NCBI GenBank assembly: GCA_963747375.1
Contig: CAVVFL010000014.1
Location: 186,001-250,000, forward strand
Origin: Sva-07 sp963747375
Lineage (GTDB): Bacteria; Actinomycetota; Acidimicrobiia; Acidimicrobiales; Ilumatobacteraceae
Direction of reading: 5' to 3'
Length of the DNA: 64,000 nt
A program made the translations under genes and the position numbers. The notes under the pieces are model-generated. The model was not told the origin of the DNA and ran no database searches. It was given only the letters and a program-made list of their open reading frames with translations. Of the stretch, positions 19,246-27,891 are shown in pieces; position 1 is the stretch's first letter; each line of letters opens with the position of its first letter.

Positions 19246-20172
19246 GCGACGGGCAGGCCGGCGAGGAGTCGACGGGATCCGTCGGCGGACACCCGGCCGG
19301 AACGGCCCGAGCCGGCGCGGTCAACCAGCATGCGTACCGCGCAGCCATCGTCGCCTTCGGCGTTGCCACGTTCGGCGGACTGTTGGCCGCCGTGTCGTAC
19401 GCCACGTCGTGGCCCGACTACCTGCTCGGGATCGGGTTGTCATTGGCGCTCGGAGGCATCGGGTTCGGCCTCGTCTCCTGGGCGAAGTACCTCGACCTCG
19501 ACGACGCAGTCACGCAGCCAGCGCGAGCCGTTGCGCACCACGACGCAGGAGCGTCGCGACCTCCACGACGAGGTCGCGATGACGTCCGCGACCGTGGGCC
19601 GCCGCAAGATCCTGGTCCTGCTGTTCGCCGGCTCGTTGGGCAGCCTCGTCATCGGCTTCGTCGGGCCAATCGGTTCGCTCGGACCCAAGCCCCGCGGCGA
19701 ACTCCGCCACACCGGTTGGTCGGCGGGCAAGCGTCTCGTCACATCCGAGGGTGTTCCGATCGAGGTCACCGGCAGTAGCTTCGACCAGCTCGCAACCGTC
19801 TTCCCGGAGGGCGAGATCGGACGTGACGATTCCCAGGTGGTGCTGCTGCGAATCCGGCCCGAGCTGCTGTCGGATCGAACCGTCGCCGGCGGCTCCGTCG
19901 AGGGGTGGGTCGCCTATTCGAAGATCTGCACGCACGCCGGCTGCTCGGTCGGGCTGTTCGGAATCGACGACCGCCAGCCCGACGTCATCCGCGAGCTGGT
20001 CTGTCCTTGCCACCAGTCGGTGTTCGACCCCGTCGACGCGGCACGGCCGGTCGGCGGACCCGCGCCGCGCTCGCTGCCGCAGTTGCCGTTGGCGGTCGAC
20101 AGTGACGGATACCTGATCGCGACGTCCGATTTCGACCGTCCGGTCGGCCCGATCACCTGGAACGAAGCGTGA
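19242..20172 (+). CDS. qcrA: Menaquinol-cytochrome c reductase, Rieske subunit, one frameshift
   Basis: The GTG start at 19242 overlaps the qcrC stop. The first frame gives two helices (AYRAAIVAFGVATFGGLLAAV; DYLLGIGLSLALGGIGFGL) and ends its sensible reading at YLDLDDAVTQ. Removing one base near 19520 continues as REPLRTTTQERRDLHDE, a third helix, then the Rieske domain with CTHAGCSVG and CPCHQSVFD, which bind the 2Fe-2S cluster through Cys and His. Three N-terminal helices are the actinobacterial form. The gene is essential to the complex, and the cluster motifs are intact, so I read the shift as a sequence error. Confidence 0.93.
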
Positions 20173-21683
20173 TGACCGATCGCACGGGACGCAGAGGGCT
20201 CGTCGAGCGCTACGTCGACTCGGTGACCAGTCGGGTCGGCGGTGGGTCGTGGCTCACCAAGAACCTGCGCAAGGTGTTCCCCACCCACTTCTCGTTCCTC
20301 TGGGGCGAACTCGCGCTCTACAGCTTCGTGGTGCTGCTCCTCACGGGCATCTACCTGACGCTGTTCTACCAGGGCTCCCAGGAGCAGGTGGTCTACAACG
20401 GTTCCTATACGGCGTTGCGCGGACAGGAGGTGTCCGCCGCGTTCGACTCGGTGATGCGCATCTCACACGAGGTGCGAGGTGGCCTGCTCATCCGGCAGAT
20501 GCACCATTGGTCGGCCCTCGTCTTCATGGCGGCGATCGCACTGCATCTCGGGCGGGTCTACTTCACCGGCGCGTTCCGTCGCCCCCGCGACATGAACTGG
20601 ATGATCGGATTGACACTGCTGGTGCTGGCGCTGGCCGCAGGCTTCACCGGTTACTCGCTTCCCGACGACCTCCTCTCGGGAACCGGCCTCCGCATCACCA
20701 ATGCCATGATCCTGGCGATCCCGTTCGTCGGTGAACGTCTCGCGTTTCTGGTCTTCGGCGGTGAGTGGCCCGGGACCGACATCATCGGCCGGCTCTATCC
20801 GGTCCACATCCTGTTGATTCCAGGTGCCATCGTGGCGCTGTTGAGCGTGCACCTCGGGCTCGTCTGGCACCAGAAGCACACACAGTTCAGGGGGCCAGGG
20901 CGAACCGAGGACAACGTGGTCGGCGAGCGGGTGTGGCCGTCGTTCGCGATGAAGTCGACGGGACTGTTCTTCATGGTCGCCGGCGTGCTCGCGGCGCTCG
21001 GTGCCATCTTCGAGATCAATCCGATCTGGCTGTACGGGCCGTACAGCAGTGCTGCGGCCACGTCGCTGTCTCAGCCCGACTGGTACATCGGGTTCCTCGA
21101 GGGTTCCCTGCGCCTGATGCCACCGTGGGAGACGCGGATCGGTGGCTTCGTCATCAACAACCTCGTCTATTCCGGCATCGTGATTCCGTCGATCATCTTC
21201 GGCGGGCTCTATCTCGTCCCGGTGATCGAGCGTCGCCTCACCGGCGACTCGAGCGATCACCACCTCCTCGACCGGCCCCGGGACACGCCGAACAGAACCG
21301 CAGTCGGAGTCGCGTCGATCGTTGCGGTCGGCGTGCTCTTCCTCGGCGGCGCCCAGGACGTGATCGCCCGGACACTCGACATGTCGGTCGGCCACGTCAC
21401 CTCCGTGTTGCAGATCGCCTTTCTCGTCGCCCCGCCCATCGCCTTCGTGGTCACGCGTTCGATCTGTCTGTCGCTGCGACAACGCCCCGGTCCGGAGCGG
21501 ACCGAACGGCGTGTGCCGGTCGAACGAACCGCGAGTGGCGGTTACCGCGTGCCGCCCGACGAGTTCGAGGACTGGATGACCGCCGGTGGGGCCGCCCCCG
21601 GCCATTTCGACGAGGTCGCCCACCCGTCGGCCGTTCGCGGTCCGACCAAGGGCGCCGATGACGAGTCGAGGACCACGTCGTGA
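20172..21683 (+). CDS. qcrB: Menaquinol-cytochrome c reductase, cytochrome b subunit
   Basis: A 503-residue cytochrome b. Haem-ligand histidines are in HEVRGGLLIRQMHHWSALVF with AIALHLGRVY, and in LYPVHILLIP with LLSVHLGLVWHQKH. The quinol-site motif is QPDWYIGFLEG, the PDWY form common in actinomycetes rather than PEWY. A C-terminal soluble tail of about 60 residues is also typical. ATG 20172 shares its A with the qcrA stop (TGATG). It is an integral membrane protein and the site of the Q cycle. Confidence 0.95.
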   Translation: MTDRTGRRGLVERYVDSVTSRVGGGSWLTKNLRKVFPTHFSFLWGELALYSFVVLLLTGIYLTLFYQGSQEQVVYNGSYTALRGQEVSAAFDSVMRISHEVRGGLLIRQMHHWSALVFMAAIALHLGRVYFTGAFRRPRDMNWMIGLTLLVLALAAGFTGYSLPDDLLSGTGLRITNAMILAIPFVGERLAFLVFGGEWPGTDIIGRLYPVHILLIPGAIVALLSVHLGLVWHQKHTQFRGPGRTEDNVVGERVWPSFAMKSTGLFFMVAGVLAALGAIFEINPIWLYGPYSSAAATSLSQPDWYIGFLEGSLRLMPPWETRIGGFVINNLVYSGIVIPSIIFGGLYLVPVIERRLTGDSSDHHLLDRPRDTPNRTAVGVASIVAVGVLFLGGAQDVIARTLDMSVGHVTSVLQIAFLVAPPIAFVVTRSICLSLRQRPGPERTERRVPVERTASGGYRVPPDEFEDWMTAGGAAPGHFDEVAHPSAVRGPTKGADDESRTTS

Positions 21684-22387
21684 TCACGGTGACCCCCGCG
21701 CAGAACCTCGACCCCCCGATCACGCAGCAGGCCGACGACATCGATCAGGTCTGGAATCTGTTCCTCTACATCGGTCTCGGCGTGCTGGTCCTGGTGTTGG
21801 TGCTCGTGCTGTACATCGTCGTGCGGTTCCGCCGTCGCGACGACCGTCTGCCGATCCAGAAGCACTACAACATCCCGATGGAGGTCACCTACACCGTGAT
21901 CCCGTTCATCGTGATCATGGGGTTGTTCGCCGTCACGGTCGGATCGATCTGGGCGATCGACGATGCTGGGAGCAGCCCGGATCTCACCGTGGACGTCACG
22001 GCCTTCCAGTGGCAGTGGCAGTTCGACTACCCCGACGCCGGTGTCACCGTCGTCGGTGGAGGCGGTGGCGACAACGAGATCCCCGAGCTGGTGCTGCCGG
22101 CGCGTTCGAGGGTGCAGTTCGACCTCGAGTCGCTCGACGTCATCCACTCGTTCTGGATCACGGCATTCCGCTTCAAGCGCGACATGATCCCGGGAAGCCC
22201 GTCGAGCTTCAGCGTCGACATCACGGATGCACCGGGCTTCTATCCCAATGCCGGCGTGTGCGCGGAGTACTGCGGCCTCGATCACGCCCGCATGCAGTTC
22301 TCGGTCCGCGTGCTCGAACCCGACGAGTTCGCGACGTGGATCGAACAGATGCAGTCGGCCTCGGTCGACGGCGAGGTGGGTTCATGA
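21680..22387 (+). CDS. ctaC: Cytochrome c oxidase subunit II
   Basis: A 235-residue subunit II. Two transmembrane helices (VWNLFLYIGLGVLVLVLVLV; VIPFIVIMGLFAVTV) are followed by a cupredoxin domain with FQWQWQFDYP and the CuA-binding stretch CAEYCGLDHARM, in which all Cys, Glu, His and Met ligands are present. There is a glycine-rich loop in the cupredoxin domain. No lipobox is seen, unlike mycobacterial CtaC. GTG 21680 overlaps the qcrB stop. Confidence 0.95.
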   Translation: MITVTPAQNLDPPITQQADDIDQVWNLFLYIGLGVLVLVLVLVLYIVVRFRRRDDRLPIQKHYNIPMEVTYTVIPFIVIMGLFAVTVGSIWAIDDAGSSPDLTVDVTAFQWQWQFDYPDAGVTVVGGGGGDNEIPELVLPARSRVQFDLESLDVIHSFWITAFRFKRDMIPGSPSSFSVDITDAPGFYPNAGVCAEYCGLDHARMQFSVRVLEPDEFATWIEQMQSASVDGEVGS

Positions 22388-24237
22388 CCACGACGGATCC
22401 ACTCGACCGTGCGCTCGGCGACGACGACCGTCGCCGACTCGTCGACATCGACGACTTCGTCAGCGGCGGACACGAACACGCCCACGGCGCGCTGCCACGG
22501 ACGATCCTCGGTTGGTTGACCACCACCGATCACAAAGCACTCGGTGTCGCCTACATCCTCACCTCGATGGTCTTCCTCCTCATCGGCGGGGCGCTGGCCG
22601 GCATCATCCGTGCCGAGCTGGCCGAACCCGGCATGCAGGTGGTCAGCGTCGAGACGTACAACAGTGTCTTCACCATCCACGGCAGCGTCATGGTGTACCT
22701 GTTCGCCGTGCCGTTCGGCTTCGGATTGGCGAACTACCTGCTCCCACTGCAGATCGGGGCTGCCGACCTTGCGTTCCCGCGCCTCAACGCGTTCAGCTAC
22801 TGGTTGTACGTGATCGGTGGCAGCATCATGTTGCTCGGATTCGTCACCGACGGTGGGGCGGCATCGTTCGGATGGTTCGCCTATCCGCCGTTGTCGGGAA
22901 TCGCCGGGACTCCCGGCCTGGGTGCCGACCTCTGGATCGCATCGATCATCCTGACCGGGACGTCGGGCACGCTCACGGCGATCAACGTGATCGCCACGGT
23001 CACCATGTTGCGCACACCCGGCATGACCCTGTTCCGGATGCCGATCCTGACATGGAATCTGTTCATCACGGCGTTCATGGTGCTGCTCGCCTTTCCCGTG
23101 CTGTCGGGAGCGTTGCTGATGCTCGAGGCCGACCGGCAGTTCGGCACCAAGTTCTTCGTCCCGCTCGACGGCGGATCACCGATCCTCTGGCAGCACCTCT
23201 TCTGGTTCTTCGGGCACCCCGAGGTCTACATCGTCGCGCTGCCGTTCTTCGGTGTGGTCACCGAGATCTTCCCTGTGTTCTCCCGTCGGCCCGTGTTCGG
23301 CTACAAGGGGCTCGTGCTCGCCACCCTGGCGATCGGAGCACTCTCGACGTCGGTGTGGGCGCACCACATGTTCGTCACCGGCGAGGTTGGCCTGCCGTTC
23401 TTCGCGCTGACGTCGGCACTGATCGCTGTGCCGACCGGCGTGAAGGTCTTCAACTGGCTCGGAACGATGTGGGGCGGTTCGCTGACGTTCGAAGCGCCGA
23501 TGAAGTTCGCCATCGGATTCCTCGTCACGTTCGTCGCCGGAGGCATCACCGGCATCATGCTCGCCTCGCCGACGCTCGACTTCCATCTGTCCGATTCGTA
23601 TTTCGTGGTCGCCCACTTCCACTACGTGATGGGTGGCACTGTCATCTTCGCGATGTTCGCCGCCATCTACTTCTGGTGGCCCAAGGTGACGGGAAGGATG
23701 CTCTCGGAACGCCTCGGGACCATCCACTTCTGGTTGCTGGTCGTCGGGTTCAACGTGACGTTCTTCGTGATGCATCTCCTCGGACGCGAGGGCATGCCCC
23801 GCCGCGCCGCCGACTACCGTCCGGTCGCCAACTTCGAGCTGCTGAACCAGATCTCCTCGGTCGGCTTTCTCATCCTCGTCGTGTCGTTCGTGCCGTTCTT
23901 CGTGTCGGTCGTCAAGTCGCTGCGCAGTCCCCCGACAGCTGGTGCCGATCCGTGGCACGCCAACTCGCTCGAATGGGCGACCACATCGCCCCCTCTCGAC
24001 CACAACTTCGCCTGGCTGCCGCCGATCCGGTCGGAGCGACCCGTGTTCGACTTCCGCTGGATCAACTACGACGACGTCGGAGCGGCCGGAACGTCGGATG
24101 CGTGGTTGGCACGTCAGGAGCACGACGAACAGTGGTTCCCGCTCCATCAGTGGTCGAGGAGCCCCGACGACGAACCGACCGCTGCGTCGCGGCCAATGGA
24201 GTCGCCCACCCGCCGTGTGGAGCGGCCGGAGGAATGA
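22384..24237 (+). CDS. ctaD: Cytochrome c oxidase subunit I
   Basis: A 617-residue, 12-helix catalytic subunit. It starts at TTDHKALGVAYI and includes low-spin haem ligand FTIHGSVMVYL, the active-site FGHPEVYIVALPFFG with the His-Tyr pair, the CuB histidines in WAHHMFVTG, and haem ligands in VVAHFHYVMGG. A C-terminal extension of about 60 polar residues follows the last helix. It reduces oxygen to water and pumps protons. It overlaps its neighbours by four bases on both sides. Confidence 0.96.
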   Translation: MTTTDPLDRALGDDDRRRLVDIDDFVSGGHEHAHGALPRTILGWLTTTDHKALGVAYILTSMVFLLIGGALAGIIRAELAEPGMQVVSVETYNSVFTIHGSVMVYLFAVPFGFGLANYLLPLQIGAADLAFPRLNAFSYWLYVIGGSIMLLGFVTDGGAASFGWFAYPPLSGIAGTPGLGADLWIASIILTGTSGTLTAINVIATVTMLRTPGMTLFRMPILTWNLFITAFMVLLAFPVLSGALLMLEADRQFGTKFFVPLDGGSPILWQHLFWFFGHPEVYIVALPFFGVVTEIFPVFSRRPVFGYKGLVLATLAIGALSTSVWAHHMFVTGEVGLPFFALTSALIAVPTGVKVFNWLGTMWGGSLTFEAPMKFAIGFLVTFVAGGITGIMLASPTLDFHLSDSYFVVAHFHYVMGGTVIFAMFAAIYFWWPKVTGRMLSERLGTIHFWLLVVGFNVTFFVMHLLGREGMPRRAADYRPVANFELLNQISSVGFLILVVSFVPFFVSVVKSLRSPPTAGADPWHANSLEWATTSPPLDHNFAWLPPIRSERPVFDFRWINYDDVGAAGTSDAWLARQEHDEQWFPLHQWSRSPDDEPTAASRPMESPTRRVERPEE

Positions 24238-24614
24238 GGGTCGAGACGCTGCTCTGGGGAGGGGTCACGGTGTATTTCGCCGTGATCGGTTTCGCCTATC
24301 TGCTCACCGGTGGTGACGCGGCCGGCGTGACACTCCTGCTCACGGCGTCGGCATTCGGCGGCCTGATCGCCGGCTGGACCTGGGACTGGGGACGCAGCCA
24401 TGGCGAGCGGATCGAAGACCAGGGTGACACCGACGCCGGCGACCTCACCGGTGTGGTCGGCGTCTACCCGACGGCGAGCCTTCGACCTCTCGCACTCGCA
24501 ATCGGGATCGCTGCCATGGTCGTCGGCGTTCCCCTCGGCTCGTGGATGAGCATGATCGGGATCGCGGTGGTGGCGTCGCAGGTCCTCCTTCTCGTGCGGG
24601 ACACCGACACGTGA
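24234..24614 (+). CDS. ctaF: Cytochrome c oxidase subunit IV (actinobacterial type)
   Basis: A 126-residue four-helix membrane protein: LLWGGVTVYFAVIGFAYLL, GVTLLLTASAFGGLIAGW, RPLALAIGIAAMVVGVPLG and MIGIAVVASQVLLLV. The charged loop after helix two (EDQGDTDAGDLTG) and the SxRPLALA motif are typical of CtaF. It is a structural subunit of the aa3 oxidase in actinomycetes. ATGA overlap with ctaD, GTGA overlap with ctaG. Confidence 0.9.
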   Translation: MRVETLLWGGVTVYFAVIGFAYLLTGGDAAGVTLLLTASAFGGLIAGWTWDWGRSHGERIEDQGDTDAGDLTGVVGVYPTASLRPLALAIGIAAMVVGVPLGSWMSMIGIAVVASQVLLLVRDTDT

Positions 24615-25432
24615 TCGCCCACACCAGCCCGGTCGAGCACGTCGGCTTGGTCGTCATCGGCGCGACGGCGGTCGCGTTGTACGGCATCGGTTGGCTGCAC
24701 TCCGGCGATCGACGAGTCGGGCGGATGGTGTGCTGGGCCGCCGGTATTACGACGGCGCTGGTGGCGACCGCACCGACCCTCGAGCAGGCGGCCCAACAGA
24801 CGTTCACCGGCCACATGGTGCAACATCTGCTGCTCATCGTGGTCTCGGCGCCGTTGATCGTGTTCGCCGATCCGGTCGGCGTCGCTCGCCGGTCGGGCCG
24901 GTTGGGGCAGCGTGTGACGCCCACAGAACGCGCCGTTGCGCGCCGCTGGCGCTCGTCGGCGGCCTTCCCGGCCGCTTCGCTGTTCCTCGCCACGCTCTAC
25001 CTCACCCATCTCACGCCGGTGTACGACGCTGCGCTCACCAATCGGGGGCTCCACGACGTCGAGCACGTCGCCTACCTGGGATCGGCCATCGTGTTGTGGG
25101 CCGCGTTGCGCAGCGGCGGGCGTCGTACTGCAGTTGCCCGTACGGGAGCCGTGTTCGCCGTGATCGCCGGCAGTGCACTGCTGGGCATGGTGTTGCTCGC
25201 CGCGTCGGCACCGTTGATGCCGACGTACGCGTCGCAACTCGGTGACGCGGCGCTGGCCGATCAGCGCCGGGCCGCATCGCTCATGTGGGTCGGAGGCATG
25301 GCGACGACGCTGCCGCTGCTGATCCTCGGCGTGTGGTCGTGGGCGGCGACCGAACAACGAATCGCCGAGCGCCGCGAATCGCTGGCCGATGCGAGCCGTC
25401 GCTCGGACTCGGAGGCCGACATCGCACGATGA
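24611..25432 (+). CDS. ctaG: CtaG-type cytochrome c oxidase assembly protein
   Basis: A 273-residue, seven-helix protein of the caa3-CtaG family. Family motifs are FTGHMVQHLLLIVVSAPLIV, LTHLTPVYDAALTNRGLHDVEH and QRRAASLMWVGGM. These carry conserved histidines thought to handle copper during CuB-site assembly. GTG 24611 is used. It is the last gene of the eight-gene respiratory operon. Confidence 0.92.
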   Translation: MIAHTSPVEHVGLVVIGATAVALYGIGWLHSGDRRVGRMVCWAAGITTALVATAPTLEQAAQQTFTGHMVQHLLLIVVSAPLIVFADPVGVARRSGRLGQRVTPTERAVARRWRSSAAFPAASLFLATLYLTHLTPVYDAALTNRGLHDVEHVAYLGSAIVLWAALRSGGRRTAVARTGAVFAVIAGSALLGMVLLAASAPLMPTYASQLGDAALADQRRAASLMWVGGMATTLPLLILGVWSWAATEQRIAERRESLADASRRSDSEADIAR

Positions 25433-25476
25433 CTGCGACTCGGCTTGGGATCCTGGCAGGCGGTGACTCGCCGGGT

Positions 25477-26346
25477 TCAGGGGTTCAGCAGACGGATCAG
25501 GCTGCTGGTGTCCCACCGATCGCCGCCCATCGCCACGATCTGCTTGTAGAACTGATCGACGAGCGCCGTCACGGGGAGCCGAGCCCCACTGCGGTCGGCC
25601 TCGTCGAGCACGATGCCGAGATCCTTGCGCATCCATTCGACGGCAAAGCCGAACTCGAATTCGTCGGCGGCCATCGTGCGGGCGCGGTTGTCCATCTGCC
25701 AGCTCTGTGCTGCTCCCTTGCCGATCACCTCGACGACCTGATCCACGTCGAGGCCGGCGAGCTTGGCGAAGTTGACGGCTTCGGCCAGCCCCTGGAGGAG
25801 CCCGGCGATACAGATCTGATTCACCATCTTGGTCAGCTGCCCCGACCCGGCGGGGCCGAGTTGGACACACGACTTGGCGTACGCGTCGATCACGACCGCG
25901 GCCCGCTCGAACACCTCGACGTCGTCGCATCCGCACATCACGGTGAGCTGGCCGTTCTCGGCGCCCGCCTGGCCGCCCGACACCGGGGCGTCGACGAATC
26001 CGATGCCTCGTTCGGTGCATGCCGCCGAGAGTTCTCGGGCCAGGCCGGCCGAAGCCGTCGTGTGGTCGATCAGGACCGACCCGGCTGACATCGCCGCAAG
26101 TGCCCCCGACGGGCCGAGGACGACTTCACGAACGTCGTCGTCGTTGCCGACGCACAGCGCGACGACGTCGGCATCGGCAGCCGCCTCGGCCGGCGTCGGC
26201 GCCGCCTGGTGACCGTTGAGCGCCACCCACGCCAACGCCTTGGCGGCCGTGCGGTTGTAGACGACGACCTCGTGCCCGGCCTTCGCCAGATGCCGAGCCA
26301 TCGGGGCGCCCATCACGCCCATTCCGAGAAACGCGATCTTCGTCAT
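25477..26346 (-). CDS. NAD(P)-dependent beta-hydroxyacid dehydrogenase (HIBADH family)
   Basis: A 289-residue enzyme with the N-terminal dinucleotide-binding motif FLGMGVMGAPMARHL, the substrate motif VDAPVSGGQAGAENGQL, and a C-terminal helical domain with GPAGSGQLTKMVNQ carrying the catalytic lysine. Relatives include 3-hydroxyisobutyrate dehydrogenase, tartronate semialdehyde reductase and glyoxylate/succinic semialdehyde reductases. ATG 26346 is used; the longer frame upstream runs through a large hairpin and is not coding. It converges with ctaG. Confidence 0.92.
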   Translation of the reverse strand: MTKIAFLGMGVMGAPMARHLAKAGHEVVVYNRTAAKALAWVALNGHQAAPTPAEAAADADVVALCVGNDDDVREVVLGPSGALAAMSAGSVLIDHTTASAGLARELSAACTERGIGFVDAPVSGGQAGAENGQLTVMCGCDDVEVFERAAVVIDAYAKSCVQLGPAGSGQLTKMVNQICIAGLLQGLAEAVNFAKLAGLDVDQVVEVIGKGAAQSWQMDNRARTMAADEFEFGFAVEWMRKDLGIVLDEADRSGARLPVTALVDQFYKQIVAMGGDRWDTSSLIRLLNP

Positions 26347-26386
26347 GGGTGTCGAGTCTGGCACGCCGCCAACCCCCCACCCCCGA

Positions 26387-26433
26387 AAATTCGGAGCGAA
26401 CGTTGCGCTGAGCGCAACGTTCGCTCCGAATTT
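26387..26433. repeat. Perfect 22-bp-arm hairpin in a divergent intergenic region
   Basis: Left arm 26387-26408 and right arm 26412-26433 are exact reverse complements around a TGA loop. The arms contain GGAGCGAACGTTGCGC and begin and end AAATTC/GAATTT. It lies between the minus-strand dehydrogenase start and the plus-strand EEP gene, so it is not a simple terminator of either neighbour. Confidence 0.85.
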
Positions 26434-26470
26434 CTGCTGGGGATGGCTGTTGTGCGCGACACTGCCGGGC

Positions 26471-27202
26471 GTGGAGGGTGCGCGGACGGCGTCGTGGTGC
26501 GTGTTGACATGGAACGTGCACGGCTCCGAGGGGCCCGACATCGACAGGGTTGCCGGAGTGATCCGGGCCGAATCGCCGGATGTCGTGGTGATCCAGGAGA
26601 TCCGCAAGGCGCAGGCCGAGCGACTGGGACAGGCCCTCACGATGCGGTACTCGTGGGCACGCAAGCACAATCCGTACACCACCGCCATGTGGTGGCGGGC
26701 CGAGGGAATGGCGATCCTGACCCCGCATCTGCTCGACGCGGCCGGCCATTCCGAGATCTCCGACGATCAGCCGATGCGGAGTTGGAGGAGGCGGATCGTC
26801 CAGTGGGCCCTCGTCGGTCGAGCCGACCGCAGCTTGGTGATGATCTACAACGTGCACCTGTCGCCGCACGACGACGCCGACTCCCGCCGATCCGAAGCCG
26901 TGCGGGTGAGCGAGATCGTCACGGCGATCGGCAACGATCCACCGCCGATCGTTGCCGGCGACTTCAACGATGCCGCCGACCGGACGATCATCGAGGCGCT
27001 ACCGGGAATCGAACACGTGGTGCCGTCGAACACGAATCCGTCGCGACAGCCGTCCCAGCTGCTCGACCACGTGCTGGTGCCGGCACAGGCAACCGACGTG
27101 TCGGCCGATGTGCCCACCGGTGGGCCGGACTGGGCTGCGATCTCCGACCACCTCCCGGTGACCGTCCGCTTCTCACTCCCGAGTGTGACCGAAGGGGTAT
27201 GA
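26471..27202 (+). CDS. Endonuclease/exonuclease/phosphatase family protein
   Basis: A 243-residue EEP-fold hydrolase. Active-site pieces are LTWNVHGSEG (Asn), VVVIQEIRK (metal-binding Glu), MIYNVHLSPH, IVAGDFNDAAD (Asp, Asn) and the final AISDHLPVTVRF (Asp-His). Such proteins cleave phosphodiesters in DNA, lipids or nucleotides; the substrate is not evident. GTG 26471 is the chosen start, because further upstream the frame translates the hairpin. Its stop lies within a small palindrome shared with carD. Confidence 0.87.
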   Translation: MEGARTASWCVLTWNVHGSEGPDIDRVAGVIRAESPDVVVIQEIRKAQAERLGQALTMRYSWARKHNPYTTAMWWRAEGMAILTPHLLDAAGHSEISDDQPMRSWRRRIVQWALVGRADRSLVMIYNVHLSPHDDADSRRSEAVRVSEIVTAIGNDPPPIVAGDFNDAADRTIIEALPGIEHVVPSNTNPSRQPSQLLDHVLVPAQATDVSADVPTGGPDWAAISDHLPVTVRFSLPSVTEGV

Positions 27203-27209
27203 CCCCTTC
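27191..27209. terminator. Compact palindrome between convergent EEP and carD genes
   Basis: GAAGGGGT-ATG-ACCCCTTC is an 8-bp perfect inverted repeat. It overlaps the EEP stop codon and lies nine bases past the carD stop. A bidirectional terminator is likely. Confidence 0.55.
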
Positions 27210-27217
27210 CGCAGGAT

Positions 27218-27742
27218 CTACTTCTTCTTCTTGGCTTCGGCCGCTGGGGCCTTGAGCACACCCTTGGCGAGGGCGTCGTCGAGGTAGGCCTCGGCCTCTT
27301 CGGCTGACACCTTGAGCGCCGGCGAGATCTCGGAGATCAGATTCACTCGTGCCCGCTCGTACATGGTGCGCTCGGCGGCCGACAGCGACGCATCGCGGTT
27401 GCGGGCAGCGAGGTTTCGGACCACTTCTGCGACTTGGTAGACGTCGCCGCTCTTGAGCTTCTCCTGGTGGTTCTTGAAGCGACGACTCCAGTTCGACGGC
27501 ACGCGGGGGTCGGGCTTCGCGAGCACGGCCACCAGGTCCTCGAGCTCGTCGGCGGAGACCGGGGGTCGCACACCGACATCGTCCGTGCTGGAGATCGGCA
27601 CCTTGAGGGTCATCTCGTTGATGACCGTCTTGAGGATCAGATAGTCCTGCTTCTCCCCGAAGAACTCCATCTTCTTGGTCCCCATGACGACACATGCACC
27701 GTGCTGGGGGTAGATGACGGTTTCGCCCTTCTTGAACTTCAC
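27218..27742 (-). CDS. carD: CarD family transcriptional regulator
   Basis: A 174-residue protein. Its N-terminal RNA-polymerase-interacting domain begins FKKGETVIYPQHGACVV. The C-terminal helical DNA-binding domain includes WSRRFKNHQEKLKSGDVYQVAEVVRNL and ends in a KKKK tail. CarD stabilises open complexes at rRNA and housekeeping promoters in actinomycetes. The length and motifs match the mycobacterial protein. It starts 64 bases after tRNA-Arg on the same strand. Confidence 0.95.
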   Translation of the reverse strand: MKFKKGETVIYPQHGACVVMGTKKMEFFGEKQDYLILKTVINEMTLKVPISSTDDVGVRPPVSADELEDLVAVLAKPDPRVPSNWSRRFKNHQEKLKSGDVYQVAEVVRNLAARNRDASLSAAERTMYERARVNLISEISPALKVSAEEAEAYLDDALAKGVLKAPAAEAKKKK

Positions 27743-27805
27743 GCAGAACCTCGCCTGGTCGGGGGTGGGGGCCGCGGGTGGACGCGGCGCCTTGCAAGGC
27801 TACAG

Positions 27806-27879
27806 CGCCCTCGGCAGGATTCGAACCTGCGACCTTGTCATTAGAAGGGACTTGCTCTGTCCAACTGAGCTACGAGGGC
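27806..27879 (-). tRNA. tRNA-Arg(TCT), weak anticodon stem
   Basis: The reverse strand gives acceptor GCCCTCG/CGAGGGC, D stem GCTC/GAGC, loop CTTCTAA (anticodon TCT) and T arm GCAGG-TTCGAAT-CCTGC; CCA is not encoded. The anticodon stem AGTCC/TGACA has only three of five pairs (A-A and C-T mismatches at its ends). This may be sequence error, since the neighbouring genes carry single-base insertions. Confidence 0.85.
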
Positions 27880-27891
27880 TTTGCGGCAACG

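Noticed and set aside
17849..20172. Programmed ribosomal frameshift in qcrA
   Set aside because: No slippery sequence or downstream structure was noticed, and the same type of +1 break occurs in many unrelated genes of the window.
22227..24614. A 795-residue open frame overlapping ctaD
   Set aside because: Shadow frame, arginine-rich, fully inside the ctaC/ctaD/ctaF genes.
26345..26470. N-terminal extension of the EEP protein
   Set aside because: It would translate the perfect hairpin and has no protein-like character; GTG 26471 is a better start.
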